Of a stretch of 64,000 nucleotides of DNA, positions 29,113 through 38,958 are shown piece by piece (position 1 is the stretch's first letter; every line of letters begins with the position of its first letter). This DNA is from Tsukamurella paurometabola DSM 20162. GTDB lineage: Bacteria > Actinomycetota > Actinomycetes > Mycobacteriales > Mycobacteriaceae. A model generated the notes under the pieces. The model was not told the origin of the DNA, searched no databases, and saw only the letters and a list, made by a program, of their open reading frames with translations. The position numbers were made by a program, and so were the translations under genes. Location: the NCBI RefSeq assembly GCF_000092225.1, contig NC_014158.1, positions 3,534,001 through 3,598,000 of the forward strand, written 5' to 3'.

Positions 29113-32100
29113 CTAACCGAGGCTGTCGATGAACCGGAAGATCTCGTCGTCGCTCGCATCGGCGAGGACCTCGGTGGCGAGGGGACCCTCGACACCCGTG
29201 TCCGGGCCGTCCGGATCACCCGCACCCGCGGCGGCGCCCGGCGCGGCACTCTCGTCGATCTGCGCCTGCGGCACCGCTTGCTCGATCAGGTACGCGGCGA
29301 TCGCCGCCGCCGACGGGTAGTCGAAGATCAGCGTCGCGGGCAACCGGAGGCCGGTGGCGGCACCGAGGCGGTTCCGCAGCTCGATCGCCGTCAGCGAGTC
29401 GAAACCGAGCTCCAGCAGCCCCCGCCGAGTGTCCAATTCCGCTGCGCTGCGGTAACCGAGAACGGTTGCGGCCACCTCCGCCACCGCGTCGGTGGCCAGC
29501 TCCAGCCGGTCCTCCTCGGCAACCCGGGTGAGCCGCTGCGCCAGGGAGGGCGGCGCGACCGGTTCGCGGCGGCGGCCGGGGGCCAGTGCACGGAACACCG
29601 GCTGGATGTCCCCGGAACGGGCCAATTCGCCCAGTTGTGCGGTGTCGAAGGACGCGATGACCGGCGCGGACCGGATAGTCGCGCCATCACGTGCGGGGAG
29701 CGCGGCATCGAGGAGTGCGAGCGCATCCGCGGTGGACATACCGGTCAGGCCGGCGCGAGAGACGCGTTCGCGGTCGGTCTCATCGAGCACCGATGTCATA
29801 CCGCTGGCCTCGGCCCAGAGTCCCCAGGCCACGGAGACCGTCCGGCCTCCACTGTGCGGTCCGCGGGCGAAGGCGTCGAGGAAGGCGTTCGCCGAGGCGT
29901 AGTTGCCCTGTCCCGCGCTTCCGACGACGCCGGCGATCGACGAGTAGACCACGAAGGCATCCAGGTCCAGATGACGTGTCGCGCGATGGAGGGTGAGAAC
30001 GGCGTCCACTTTGGCGCGATACACCTCGGCGAGTCGGCGCGGCGTCATGGCCGAGAGCACGCCGTCGCTCAGGACCCCCGCCGCGTGGACGACCGCGGAG
30101 AGGGGGGCGTGCGTCGGCACGTGCGCGAGCATCGCGCGCACGGAGTCCGCGTCGGCCACGTCTGCGGCGATGAATTCGGCGCGGGTGCCGAGACCGGCGA
30201 GCTCCTCTGCCAACGCGGCGGCACCGGGGGCATCGGCTCCGCGTCGGGAGACCAGCAGTAGCGACGGTGTCCGGTGCTCGCGGGCGAGGTGCCGTGCCAG
30301 CGCTTCGCCGAGCGTGCCCGAGGCCCCGGTGATCACGACGGTGCCGTGATCGAGACGCGCCGGTGACGCCGTCTCGGTGTCGGATACCGGCCGTAGCCGG
30401 GGAACCCGCACGGTGCCATCACTGATCGCCAGGTTCGGCTCGGCGGAGGTGAGGGTGAGCGCCGTCCGGACGGTGTCGGCCGGGATGGGCCCGTCGTCGA
30501 TGTCGATGATCCCGAACTGTCCCGGGTACTCGTTGATGGCCGACCTCCACAATCCTGCAGCGGCGGACGCGGCGGGGTCGGCCCCGTCCGTCGAGTGGGT
30601 GGCAACGGCGATCAGCGTGGCCGGGTAGAGCGCGTCGGCTGCGGCCCACTGCTGGATCAGAGCCAGCGTGGCCGTGCCGGCCGCGTGGGTCGCGGTCGCG
30701 ATCTCCGGGTCGGCTTCTGCGGTGCTCCCACCCGGGAGTGCGATCAGCACCTGGTCGGGCACGGCGCCGGATTCGAGGATCTCGGCGATGTCCGCGAACG
30801 TCCGCGGTTCCGGTTCACCCAGGTCGACCTGCGAGGGGAGCTGCCCCAGGACGGCGATCGTCGGTACCGCGCTACCGGGGGCGTCCGGCAGCTCCTGCGG
30901 CGGTTCGAAGACGGTGTCGTAGATCTGCGGCCGGTCACGGGCGGGCGGGGTGAGCGCTGCCGCGGGCCGGAGTGCGAGTTCGCCGATCGTGCCGATGGAT
31001 TGGCCGGCCTCGTCGTAGAGGTCCACCGCGACGGTGCGTGGCCCGAGTGCGGTCAGCCGCACGCGCGCCGTGCGGGCACCGGTGCGATGCACCCGCGTCG
31101 CGGAGAAGGAGAACGGGACGAGTCCGCCGTCGAGGCCGTCCAGATCCGCGAACGCGATCGTGTGCAGCGCGGCGTCCAGCAGCGCGGGGTGGATGCTGAA
31201 TCCGCGAACGCCGACGCCCTCCGGCAGGGCCACGGTGCCGGTCACCTGTGTGATCCCGGTCTCGGGTTCGGACACGTGCACGGCGTCGAGTCCGCGGAAG
31301 GCGGGTCCGTAGTCGAATCCGTTCTCCGCCATCTCGGCGTACCGCGCCCGCATCGAGATCCCCGGCTCGTCGGGGACGGTCGGCGCGGAGGCGTCGGGGC
31401 ACTCCCGGGCCGGATCGACGGGCGCGAGTCGGCCATGGGCCGCCTCCGTCCAGGCACCGCTGTCGGTGGCGACGTGCAGGGTGAACGCGCGGCCCTCGAC
31501 GCTCCGTTCCTCCGGTGCTATCCGGATCTGCAGTTCGACATCGGATCCCGGGGTCACCCGCACCGGCGATCGCAGTGTGAGTTCGTCGAGCACAGGCAGA
31601 TCGATCGCCGTGCCCGCCGCGATCATCAGGTCGACCAGTCCCGTTCCCGGATAGATCACGGAGCCCTGGATGGTGTGGTCCGCGATCCAGGCGAGCGACG
31701 GATCGGCGGCGCGGATCGTCGCGGGGTAGACGTCGGCACCGTCCGCCAGCCGGATCCGCTGGCCGAGAATCGGGTGTCCGCTGCGAGCCACGGGGACGGC
31801 GGTGGCCTCCAGCCAGTACCGGCTCCGGTCGAAGGCGTAGGTGGGCAGCGCCTGCGGGCCGACGGCCGGCGCCGTGGGCTGGGCGGTCAGATCGACGGGT
31901 GCGCCGCGGGTCCACAGCCTGCCGAGCGCTTCGGCGAACAGGTCGATGTCGTCGGTGCGTGCCGTCATCAGTCCGACGATCGCGAGGTCCGCAGCGGCAC
32001 CACTACCGGGATCGGAGAAGCTGGTACGAAGCAGTGCGGCGAGACGGGAATCGGGCCCGACCTCGATGAAGGTGTCGATCGCGTGCTCGGAGCGCAGCCG

Positions 32101-35100
32101 GTCCGCAGCGTCGGCGAATCGCACGGTTGCCCCCACGTGCTGCGACCAGTAGTCCGCGGAATCCACCGGGTGCGTGCCACCGGTCACGGACGAAACCACC
32201 GGGATCGTGGAGTCGTGGAATTCCAACTCGTCGAGCGTCGCGCCGAACTCCGCGAGCATCGGTGCCATCAGCGGTGAGTGGAAGGCGTGCGAGACGCTCA
32301 ATTCGGTGGTCTTCACTCCCCGGTCGCGCCACTCGGCGGTCACGGAGCGCACGGCGTCGGCCGGTCCGGAGAGGACGCACGCGGCGGCGCCGTTCACGGC
32401 GGCGATGGCGACCGGCCGCGTCCCGGCATCCGGCCAGCGCTGCGCCAGGTGGTCGACGATCCGGTCCTCCGGGGCCGCGACCGCGGCCATGATTCCGCCC
32501 GCCGGGAGGTCCGACATCAGCCGGCCGCGGTCGGCGATGAGCCGGGCCGCGTGGTCGAGTGAGAGCACCCCGGCGATATGTGCCGCAGCGACCTCACCGA
32601 TGGAGTGCCCGCACACCGCGGACGCGGTCACTCCGAACGATTCCAGGAGCCGGGCCAGCGCCACCTCCACGGCGAACACCGCGGGCTGTGCGTGCGCGGT
32701 GTCATCGATGTCGCGCTCGCGCAGGATCTCGAGCAGGGGCTTGGGCAGCAGCCCGGAGAAGGCCTCGGCTACCTCGTCGAGAGCGGCCGCGAACGCCGGA
32801 TAGTGCTGCGCCAGTGCCTCTCCCATGCCTGTCCACTGCGTTCCTTGGCCGCTGAAAACGAATCCCACCCGCGGCGTACGTGCGACGTCGGTGATCAGCC
32901 GGTCCTTCCAGAGCGCGGCGCGGTGTGCCAGCGCCGGCCGGTGCCTGGCGAGGCCCGCCGCGAGCGCATCGTGCGACGCACCGAGCCGGTCCGCGCTCTC
33001 GCGCACGAGCGCCACCGCCTTCGTCAGCGCGGCCGCGGTGGTGGCCGATACCGGGATCGGACGGGTGGCGGCGGACGGTGCCGCGGCGACGGTGTCGGAG
33101 GGCGCAGGAACGGGTGTGCCGGGTTGGGCCAGGATGACGTGCGCATTGGTGCCGCTCACCCCGAAGGCCGAGACCGCGGCCCGCCGCGGACGATTCACCT
33201 CCGGCCATGGCCTCGCCTGCTGTAGTACGGCGACTCCGTCGAAATCGATGACGTCCGAGAGATCTTCCGAGTGCAGCGATCGTGGAAGCGTCCCGTGAGT
33301 GAGCATCAGCACGGTCTTGACGACACCGGCGAGGCCGGAGGCCGCCTGAGTGTGGCCGGTGCTCGCCTTGAGCGCACCCAGATAGAGCGGGCGCTGCGGG
33401 TGCCGTCCGGCTCCGTAGGTGGCGCTCAGGGCGCCCACCTCGATCGGGTCACCGAGCGGTGTACCGGTTCCGTGCGCCTCGACGACGTCGACATCGTCGG
33501 TGCGCAAACCCGATCGCCGCAGCGCCGCGGTGATGACGCGTTGCTGCGCCGGACCGTTCGGGGCGGTGAGACCATTGCTGGCGCCATCCGAGTTCACTGC
33601 GCTCCCGGCGATCTCCGCGAGGATCGGGTGCCCCAGAGCCACGGCCCGCGAGCGTCGCTCCAGCACGACGACGGCGACTCCCTCGGCCCAGCCCGCTCCG
33701 TCGGCGTCGCGGGAGAAGGCACGACACCGCCCGTCCCGGGAGATCACCCGCTGCCGGGAGAACTCGATGAAGGTGTCCATCGTGGACATCACCGAGGTGC
33801 CACCCGCCAGTGCGAAATCGCATTCGCCCTGGCGCACCGACTCGGCCGCCATGTGCAGCGCCACCAGCGATGACGAGCACGCGGTGTCGACCGTCAGGGA
33901 TGGCCCCTGCAGCCCGTAGGTGTAGGAGATCCGCCCGGACAGCACGCTCGATGCGCTGCCGAGCGCCAGATAGCCCTCCAATTCCGGTGCGGCCGTGCCG
34001 CTCCGGGAACCGTAGTCGTTGTAGCTCGCTCCCACGTAGACGCCGCCGAGTTCATTGCGCAACGCGGTGGGATCGATCCCCGCACGTTCGAAGGCCTCCC
34101 AGGAGGTCTCCAACAGGAGCCGGTGCTGCGGATCCATCGCCAGCGCTTCACGGGGCGACAGCGAGAACGGTGCTGGATCGAAATCGGCGCAATCGTAAAG
34201 AAAGCCCCCGCCCTCGACGTAGTACGTACCCGGCACCGCGGGATCGGGGTCGTAGCGCGAGAAGTCCCAGCCGCGGTCGTCGGGAAAGGGGCCCACCATA
34301 TCGATCTCATCGGTCAGTGCGGACCACAGCGCCTCAGGACTGTCGACGCCTCCGGGGAGGCGGCACGCCATGGAGACGATGACGATCGGGTCGTCGGCGT
34401 CGTCCCGGATCGCCGGCACCGGGTCCGTCGCAGCCGCGACGTCCCGCCCACCGAAGAGCCGGTCGGCGAGATGATCGGCGAGGTCGGTCACGGTCGGGTA
34501 GTCGAAGACCAGGCTCACGGCCAGCTTCAGTCCGGTCAGTGCGGCCAGCCGGTTGCGGAGGTCGACTGCGCTCACGGAGTCGACGCCGCTGTCCCGGAGC
34601 GACCGGGTGGCGGACACCTGATCGGTGGAGTCGAGCCCGAGCACCTCCGCGACGATCCGGGTCACCGCCGGCGCCACGTCGGCGCGGCTGCTGACGGCGC
34701 CCACGTCTACGACCGCAGGAGACTCGGCCGCGCGTGCCTTGCGCACCGCCGGGATGGCCGAGTACGCGGCGTCGGTCACGAGGTCGGGGTTGACGGAGAT
34801 CAGTGCGGGCCAGTCGATATCGGCGACGATTCCGGTGGCCGACGATCCGCCGGCGCAGGAGAAGACGTCGGCGGCCACCTGGGCCGGCGGCATGGCGATC
34901 ACGCCGCCCCGCCGTAGTCGTGCCGCGGTCTCGGCGTCCACGAGTCCGGCGTCCACCGCTCCCCAGCCGATGGAGGTCGCCACTGAGCCCCGGGCCGCCC
35001 GGGCCTCCGCCAGGGCGTCGAGGTGGGCATTGGCGGCGGCGTAGCTGCCCTGTCCGGCTCCCCCTGCGGAACCGGCGAGGGACGAGAACAGGACGAAGGC

Positions 35101-38100
35101 GTCGAGGCGCCGGTCGCCACACGCCTCGTCGAGGGCGATCGCTCCGCCGGCCTTGGCGCCGAAGACGACATCGGCGGATTCCGGTGTGAGATCGGCCAGG
35201 AGACGATCGTCGAGCACACCGGCCGCATGCACGACGGCGGTGAGCGCCGGTCCGGAGCGGTCGATCCCGGAGACGAGTGTGGCGACGGCCGCACGGTCGC
35301 AGACATCGCAGGCCACGAAGTCGAGCTCGGCGTCGGCGTCGGCGAGCTCGTCTCGGAGGGCACGCGCCTGCGCGCTGTCCGCGCCGCGGCGGGAGGCGAT
35401 CACGATCCGCTCGGCTCCGCGGGCCGCGAGCTCGCGCACCACGTGGGCGCCGATGCCGCCTGCCCCGCCGGTCACCAGCACCGTTCCGCGAGGCGTCCAG
35501 GGGCGGTGCGGGGCCGGGGCCGGGGCCGGTACGAGCCGGCGGACCAGCGGACCCGCGGCGCGCACCGCGATCTGCCGTTCGCCGGTCTCGGTCTCGTCGG
35601 CGGTGAGCACCGCGACGAGGGAGTCGATCTCGGCCGCATCGCCGGCGGGGTCGTCCGGGGCCGCGTCGTCCAGAGCGAGGTCGACGATGCCGCCGCCGCG
35701 GCCGGGCTCCTCCGCGAACAGGATCCGTCGCAGGCCCCAGAGCTGTGCCGCGCCGGGCCGGATCGTCGCCGCCGGGGGCAGGCCCTCGGCGACCGCGTTC
35801 GCGGTGACCACCCACAGGGGCTGGTGCAGACCACAGGTGCCGATCGCCCGGAGGATGTCCACGGTGGTGCCGAACGCCTTCGACCGTCCGGACACCGCAG
35901 CCGGATCCGCGTCGAAGGCGAGAATGACGACCGCGCTCCAGTGCGTGCCCGCGTGTTCGCGGAGCGCCGACTCCCAATCGACCGCGACGCCGGCGCCGCC
36001 GTCCGGGTGCACCAGGGTTGCGCTGATGCGGTCGGCCAGGGCGTGGCCGTAGGTCTTGGCGTGCTCCGAACCGTCGCCGATGATGAGCCAGCGTCCGGCC
36101 GGCCGGGCCGGTGCCGTCAGTACCGTGGGTTCCCAGCGCACCCGGTAGTGACGCGAATCGGCCTGGGCCGGTGTGCCGGCGACCGGCCGGGCGGGCTGCG
36201 GCGGCGCGAGCCAGTATGAACGGCGGTCGAAGGCGTAGGTGGGCAGCGGAATGACCCGCGCGCCGGCGACACCGGGTTGACGTTCCCAATCGACCGGGTA
36301 TCCCACAGCGGCGAGCCCGGCGACGGCGGTGAGGAACTGAGCATGCCCCGTATCCCGGCGCAGAGTGACGTGGCATCCGATGCTCGGTGCGAGCCGCTCC
36401 TCACCGCTCGCGGTGAACGCCGTCTCCTCCACCGCATCGCGCAGTACCGGATGGGCGCTGATCTCGATGAAATCGGTGATGCCGGCATCCACCAGTGCTC
36501 GCGTCGCGGCGTCGAACCGCACTGTGTTGCGCAGGTTCCGGTACCAGTAGTCGCCGTCGAGTTCGGCTCCATCGAGCTTGCCGCCGGTGAGCGCGGAGTA
36601 GAAGGGCACCGCAGCGGCGACCGGGGCGAGCGAATCGAGCACTTGCTGGATCGGCGCTGCCAGCGGCTCCATGAACGGCGTGTGCGAGGCGTAGTCCACG
36701 TTGACCAGGCGCGCGCGGACGCCGCGTTCGGCGATCACCGCGGCGAGGTCTTCGACCTGGGCGCGCGCACCGGCGACGATCACCGACTCCGGTGAGTTCA
36801 CCGCGGCCAGGAAGACGTCGTCGTACCCGGCGATCGCCTCCTCGGCCTGTTCGGCGGTCAGGCGCAGTGAGAGCATCGACGTCGCGCCGGTCATCGCGAG
36901 GATCGCGCGACTGCGTAGGGCGACCACACGCGCACCGTCGTCGAGGGACAGCGCACCGGCCACGACGGCTGCGGCGATCTCCCCCTGCGAATGTCCGATC
37001 ACCGCGTCGGGGGTGATTCCGTACGACTTCCACAGTTCGGCGAGTGAGACCATGACCGCCCAGAGCGCGGGTTGCACCAGGTCGACCCGAGCGAGCCACT
37101 CCTCGTCGGCCCCGGTGAGCAGGTCGGTGATGGTGCGGTCGAGGTGCGGCGCGAGCGCGGCGTCGCAGTCTGCGAGTGCCCGCGCGAACACCGGTTCGGC
37201 GGTGAGCAGTTCGGCCGCCATACCGGGCCACTGGGATCCCTGTCCGGGGAAGACGAAGGCCAGTCCCCCGCGGCGGCGCGCGGATCCGGTGACGAGCGTC
37301 GCCCCGGACGAGGCGACGCCTGCGGGCTCGGCGGGTTCGAGGGCGGAGGCGAGGTCCGCCGCCGCGGTGCCGATCGCGATCGCGACGTGGTCGCCGGTGA
37401 CCCTGGTGCGGGCCAGTGAGAGCGCGACGTCGGCGGGCTCCGCACCGCCGACCATCTCGGCGATCCGCGCGCGCTGCCCCGGGAGGGCGCCCGGTGTGCG
37501 GGCGAAGACCGGCAGGGCCACCGCCGTGCTCGTCGGGTGCGCCGGGGGCTGCGCCGCCTGCGGTTCCCCGGAGTCCGCGGGGGCCTCCAAGACCACATGC
37601 GCGTTGGTACCCGACAGTCCGAAGCTGCTGACACCGCAGCGGGCAGGGGCTTCGCGCTCGGGCCACGCACGCGTCTCGGTGAGCAGCGCGAGACCGCTGC
37701 CGTCCCAGTCGACGAGCGGGTTGGGCTCGTGCGCATGCAGGGTCGCGGGCAGCGTGCGGTGCTGCATGGCGCCCACCATCTTGATGATCCCGGCGACACC
37801 GGAAGCGGCCTGGGCGTGCGCGATGTTCGACTTCACCGATCCGAGGTAGAGCGGCCGGTCCCCCGGTCGCCCGCGGAAGGTCGCGATCAACGCGTCGGCT
37901 TCGACGGGGTCACCCAGTTTCGTTCCGGTACCGTGCGCTTCGACGGCGTCGATGTCGTCGGGGTGGAGCCGGGCGTCCGCGAGGGCGGCCTCGATGACGG
38001 CACGTTGGCTGACCCCGTTGGGCGCGGAAAGGCCGTTGCTGGCTCCGTCCTGGCCGATCGAGCTCCCCCGGATCACGGCCTGGATCGGGAGGCCGTCGCG

Positions 38101-38958
38101 CACCGCATCCGAGAGCCGGACCAGGAACAGCAGTCCGGCGCCCTCGCCGAAGCCCATGCCGTCTCCGCTCGCGCCGAAGGCCTTGCACCGCCCGTCGGCG
38201 GCGAGTCCGCGTTGCCGCGCGAAGCCGACGATGCCGATGGGGGCACCGATCACGGCGACACCCCCGGCGAGCGCCATGTCGATCTCACCGCGGCGCAGGG
38301 CGGTGACCGCGAGGTGCACGGCGACCAGCGAGGACGAGCAGGCGGTGTCGACGGTGATGGCGGGCCCGGTGAGCCCCAGCGTGTAGGCCAGGCGCCCGGA
38401 GACGATGCTATTGGACATCCCGGTGACCAGCTGGCCCTGCATCGACGCGTCCACGTCTTTCCAGCCCTCGCCGTACCCCTGGTAGGCGGAGCCGACGTAG
38501 ACGCCGGTGGCGGAGCCCCGGATCCGTTCCGGCGGAAGGCCCGAGCGCTCGCATGCCTCCCACGCCACCTCGAGACTGATCCGCTGCTGGGGGTCCATCG
38601 TCGCCGCCTCACGCGGCGAGATGCCGAAGAATCCAGGGTCGAATCGGTCCGCGTCGTAGAGGAATCCGCCGCTGCGGGTGTAGCAGGTGCCGCCCTCGTC
38701 CGGGTCGTCGCTGTAGAGCCCGTCGAGATCCCAGAAGCGATTCCCCGGGAACGGTCCGACCACGTCCCGACCCGCCGCAGCGAGCTCGTACAGCGCCTCG
38801 GGTGTGGTGACTCCGCCGGGGTAGCGGCATGCCATCGAGACGATCGCGATCGGCTGGCCGGCGGCGTCGGTGAGTTCGGCGTTCCGCGCGCGTAACCGGC
38901 GGGTCTCCTTCAGCGAGTTGCGCAGCGCTTCCACGATCTCGGCGTTGTGCTCGGTCAT
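29113..38958 (-). CDS. Modular PKS, extension modules 5 and 6 (KS-AT-KR-ACP / KS-AT-DH-KR-ACP)
   Basis: 3281 residues. Module 5: KS (DTACSSS near 207), AT (GHSQGE near 658; DYASH near 756: methylmalonyl-CoA), KR (TGGAGGIG near 1163, LDD: B-type, GSYAAAN), ACP (SGVDSVSAVDL near 1461). Module 6: KS (start near 1523, Cys near 1693), AT (GHSIGE near 2117, HAFH near 2225: malonyl-CoA), DH (His in HTIQGSVIYP near 2431, LLDAAL: active), KR (TGASGTLG near 2874, GNYASAN; LSD instead of LDD), ACP ([11 protein letters not shown] near 3187). Predicted outcome: a hydroxyl then a double bond. It overlaps module 4's stop by ATGA; the next gene starts 12 bp after its stop. The acidic C-terminus is a docking segment. 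Confidence 0.95.
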   Translation of the reverse strand: MTEHNAEIVEALRNSLKETRRLRARNAELTDAAGQPIAIVSMACRYPGGVTTPEALYELAAAGRDVVGPFPGNRFWDLDGLYSDDPDEGGTCYTRSGGFLYDADRFDPGFFGISPREAATMDPQQRISLEVAWEACERSGLPPERIRGSATGVYVGSAYQGYGEGWKDVDASMQGQLVTGMSNSIVSGRLAYTLGLTGPAITVDTACSSSLVAVHLAVTALRRGEIDMALAGGVAVIGAPIGIVGFARQRGLAADGRCKAFGASGDGMGFGEGAGLLFLVRLSDAVRDGLPIQAVIRGSSIGQDGASNGLSAPNGVSQRAVIEAALADARLHPDDIDAVEAHGTGTKLGDPVEADALIATFRGRPGDRPLYLGSVKSNIAHAQAASGVAGIIKMVGAMQHRTLPATLHAHEPNPLVDWDGSGLALLTETRAWPEREAPARCGVSSFGLSGTNAHVVLEAPADSGEPQAAQPPAHPTSTAVALPVFARTPGALPGQRARIAEMVGGAEPADVALSLARTRVTGDHVAIAIGTAAADLASALEPAEPAGVASSGATLVTGSARRRGGLAFVFPGQGSQWPGMAAELLTAEPVFARALADCDAALAPHLDRTITDLLTGADEEWLARVDLVQPALWAVMVSLAELWKSYGITPDAVIGHSQGEIAAAVVAGALSLDDGARVVALRSRAILAMTGATSMLSLRLTAEQAEEAIAGYDDVFLAAVNSPESVIVAGARAQVEDLAAVIAERGVRARLVNVDYASHTPFMEPLAAPIQQVLDSLAPVAAAVPFYSALTGGKLDGAELDGDYWYRNLRNTVRFDAATRALVDAGITDFIEISAHPVLRDAVEETAFTASGEERLAPSIGCHVTLRRDTGHAQFLTAVAGLAAVGYPVDWERQPGVAGARVIPLPTYAFDRRSYWLAPPQPARPVAGTPAQADSRHYRVRWEPTVLTAPARPAGRWLIIGDGSEHAKTYGHALADRISATLVHPDGGAGVAVDWESALREHAGTHWSAVVILAFDADPAAVSGRSKAFGTTVDILRAIGTCGLHQPLWVVTANAVAEGLPPAATIRPGAAQLWGLRRILFAEEPGRGGGIVDLALDDAAPDDPAGDAAEIDSLVAVLTADETETGERQIAVRAAGPLVRRLVPAPAPAPHRPWTPRGTVLVTGGAGGIGAHVVRELAARGAERIVIASRRGADSAQARALRDELADADAELDFVACDVCDRAAVATLVSGIDRSGPALTAVVHAAGVLDDRLLADLTPESADVVFGAKAGGAIALDEACGDRRLDAFVLFSSLAGSAGGAGQGSYAAANAHLDALAEARAARGSVATSIGWGAVDAGLVDAETAARLRRGGVIAMPPAQVAADVFSCAGGSSATGIVADIDWPALISVNPDLVTDAAYSAIPAVRKARAAESPAVVDVGAVSSRADVAPAVTRIVAEVLGLDSTDQVSATRSLRDSGVDSVSAVDLRNRLAALTGLKLAVSLVFDYPTVTDLADHLADRLFGGRDVAAATDPVPAIRDDADDPIVIVSMACRLPGGVDSPEALWSALTDEIDMVGPFPDDRGWDFSRYDPDPAVPGTYYVEGGGFLYDCADFDPAPFSLSPREALAMDPQHRLLLETSWEAFERAGIDPTALRNELGGVYVGASYNDYGSRSGTAAPELEGYLALGSASSVLSGRISYTYGLQGPSLTVDTACSSSLVALHMAAESVRQGECDFALAGGTSVMSTMDTFIEFSRQRVISRDGRCRAFSRDADGAGWAEGVAVVVLERRSRAVALGHPILAEIAGSAVNSDGASNGLTAPNGPAQQRVITAALRRSGLRTDDVDVVEAHGTGTPLGDPIEVGALSATYGAGRHPQRPLYLGALKASTGHTQAASGLAGVVKTVLMLTHGTLPRSLHSEDLSDVIDFDGVAVLQQARPWPEVNRPRRAAVSAFGVSGTNAHVILAQPGTPVPAPSDTVAAAPSAATRPIPVSATTAAALTKAVALVRESADRLGASHDALAAGLARHRPALAHRAALWKDRLITDVARTPRVGFVFSGQGTQWTGMGEALAQHYPAFAAALDEVAEAFSGLLPKPLLEILRERDIDDTAHAQPAVFAVEVALARLLESFGVTASAVCGHSIGEVAAAHIAGVLSLDHAARLIADRGRLMSDLPAGGIMAAVAAPEDRIVDHLAQRWPDAGTRPVAIAAVNGAAACVLSGPADAVRSVTAEWRDRGVKTTELSVSHAFHSPLMAPMLAEFGATLDELEFHDSTIPVVSSVTGGTHPVDSADYWSQHVGATVRFADAADRLRSEHAIDTFIEVGPDSRLAALLRTSFSDPGSGAAADLAIVGLMTARTDDIDLFAEALGRLWTRGAPVDLTAQPTAPAVGPQALPTYAFDRSRYWLEATAVPVARSGHPILGQRIRLADGADVYPATIRAADPSLAWIADHTIQGSVIYPGTGLVDLMIAAGTAIDLPVLDELTLRSPVRVTPGSDVELQIRIAPEERSVEGRAFTLHVATDSGAWTEAAHGRLAPVDPARECPDASAPTVPDEPGISMRARYAEMAENGFDYGPAFRGLDAVHVSEPETGITQVTGTVALPEGVGVRGFSIHPALLDAALHTIAFADLDGLDGGLVPFSFSATRVHRTGARTARVRLTALGPRTVAVDLYDEAGQSIGTIGELALRPAAALTPPARDRPQIYDTVFEPPQELPDAPGSAVPTIAVLGQLPSQVDLGEPEPRTFADIAEILESGAVPDQVLIALPGGSTAEADPEIATATHAAGTATLALIQQWAAADALYPATLIAVATHSTDGADPAASAAAGLWRSAINEYPGQFGIIDIDDGPIPADTVRTALTLTSAEPNLAISDGTVRVPRLRPVSDTETASPARLDHGTVVITGASGTLGEALARHLAREHRTPSLLLVSRRGADAPGAAALAEELAGLGTRAEFIAADVADADSVRAMLAHVPTHAPLSAVVHAAGVLSDGVLSAMTPRRLAEVYRAKVDAVLTLHRATRHLDLDAFVVYSSIAGVVGSAGQGNYASANAFLDAFARGPHSGGRTVSVAWGLWAEASGMTSVLDETDRERVSRAGLTGMSTADALALLDAALPARDGATIRSAPVIASFDTAQLGELARSGDIQPVFRALAPGRRREPVAPPSLAQRLTRVAEEDRLELATDAVAEVAATVLGYRSAAELDTRRGLLELGFDSLTAIELRNRLGAATGLRLPATLIFDYPSAAAIAAYLIEQAVPQAQIDESAAPGAAAGAGDPDGPDTGVEGPLATEVLADASDDEIFRFIDSLG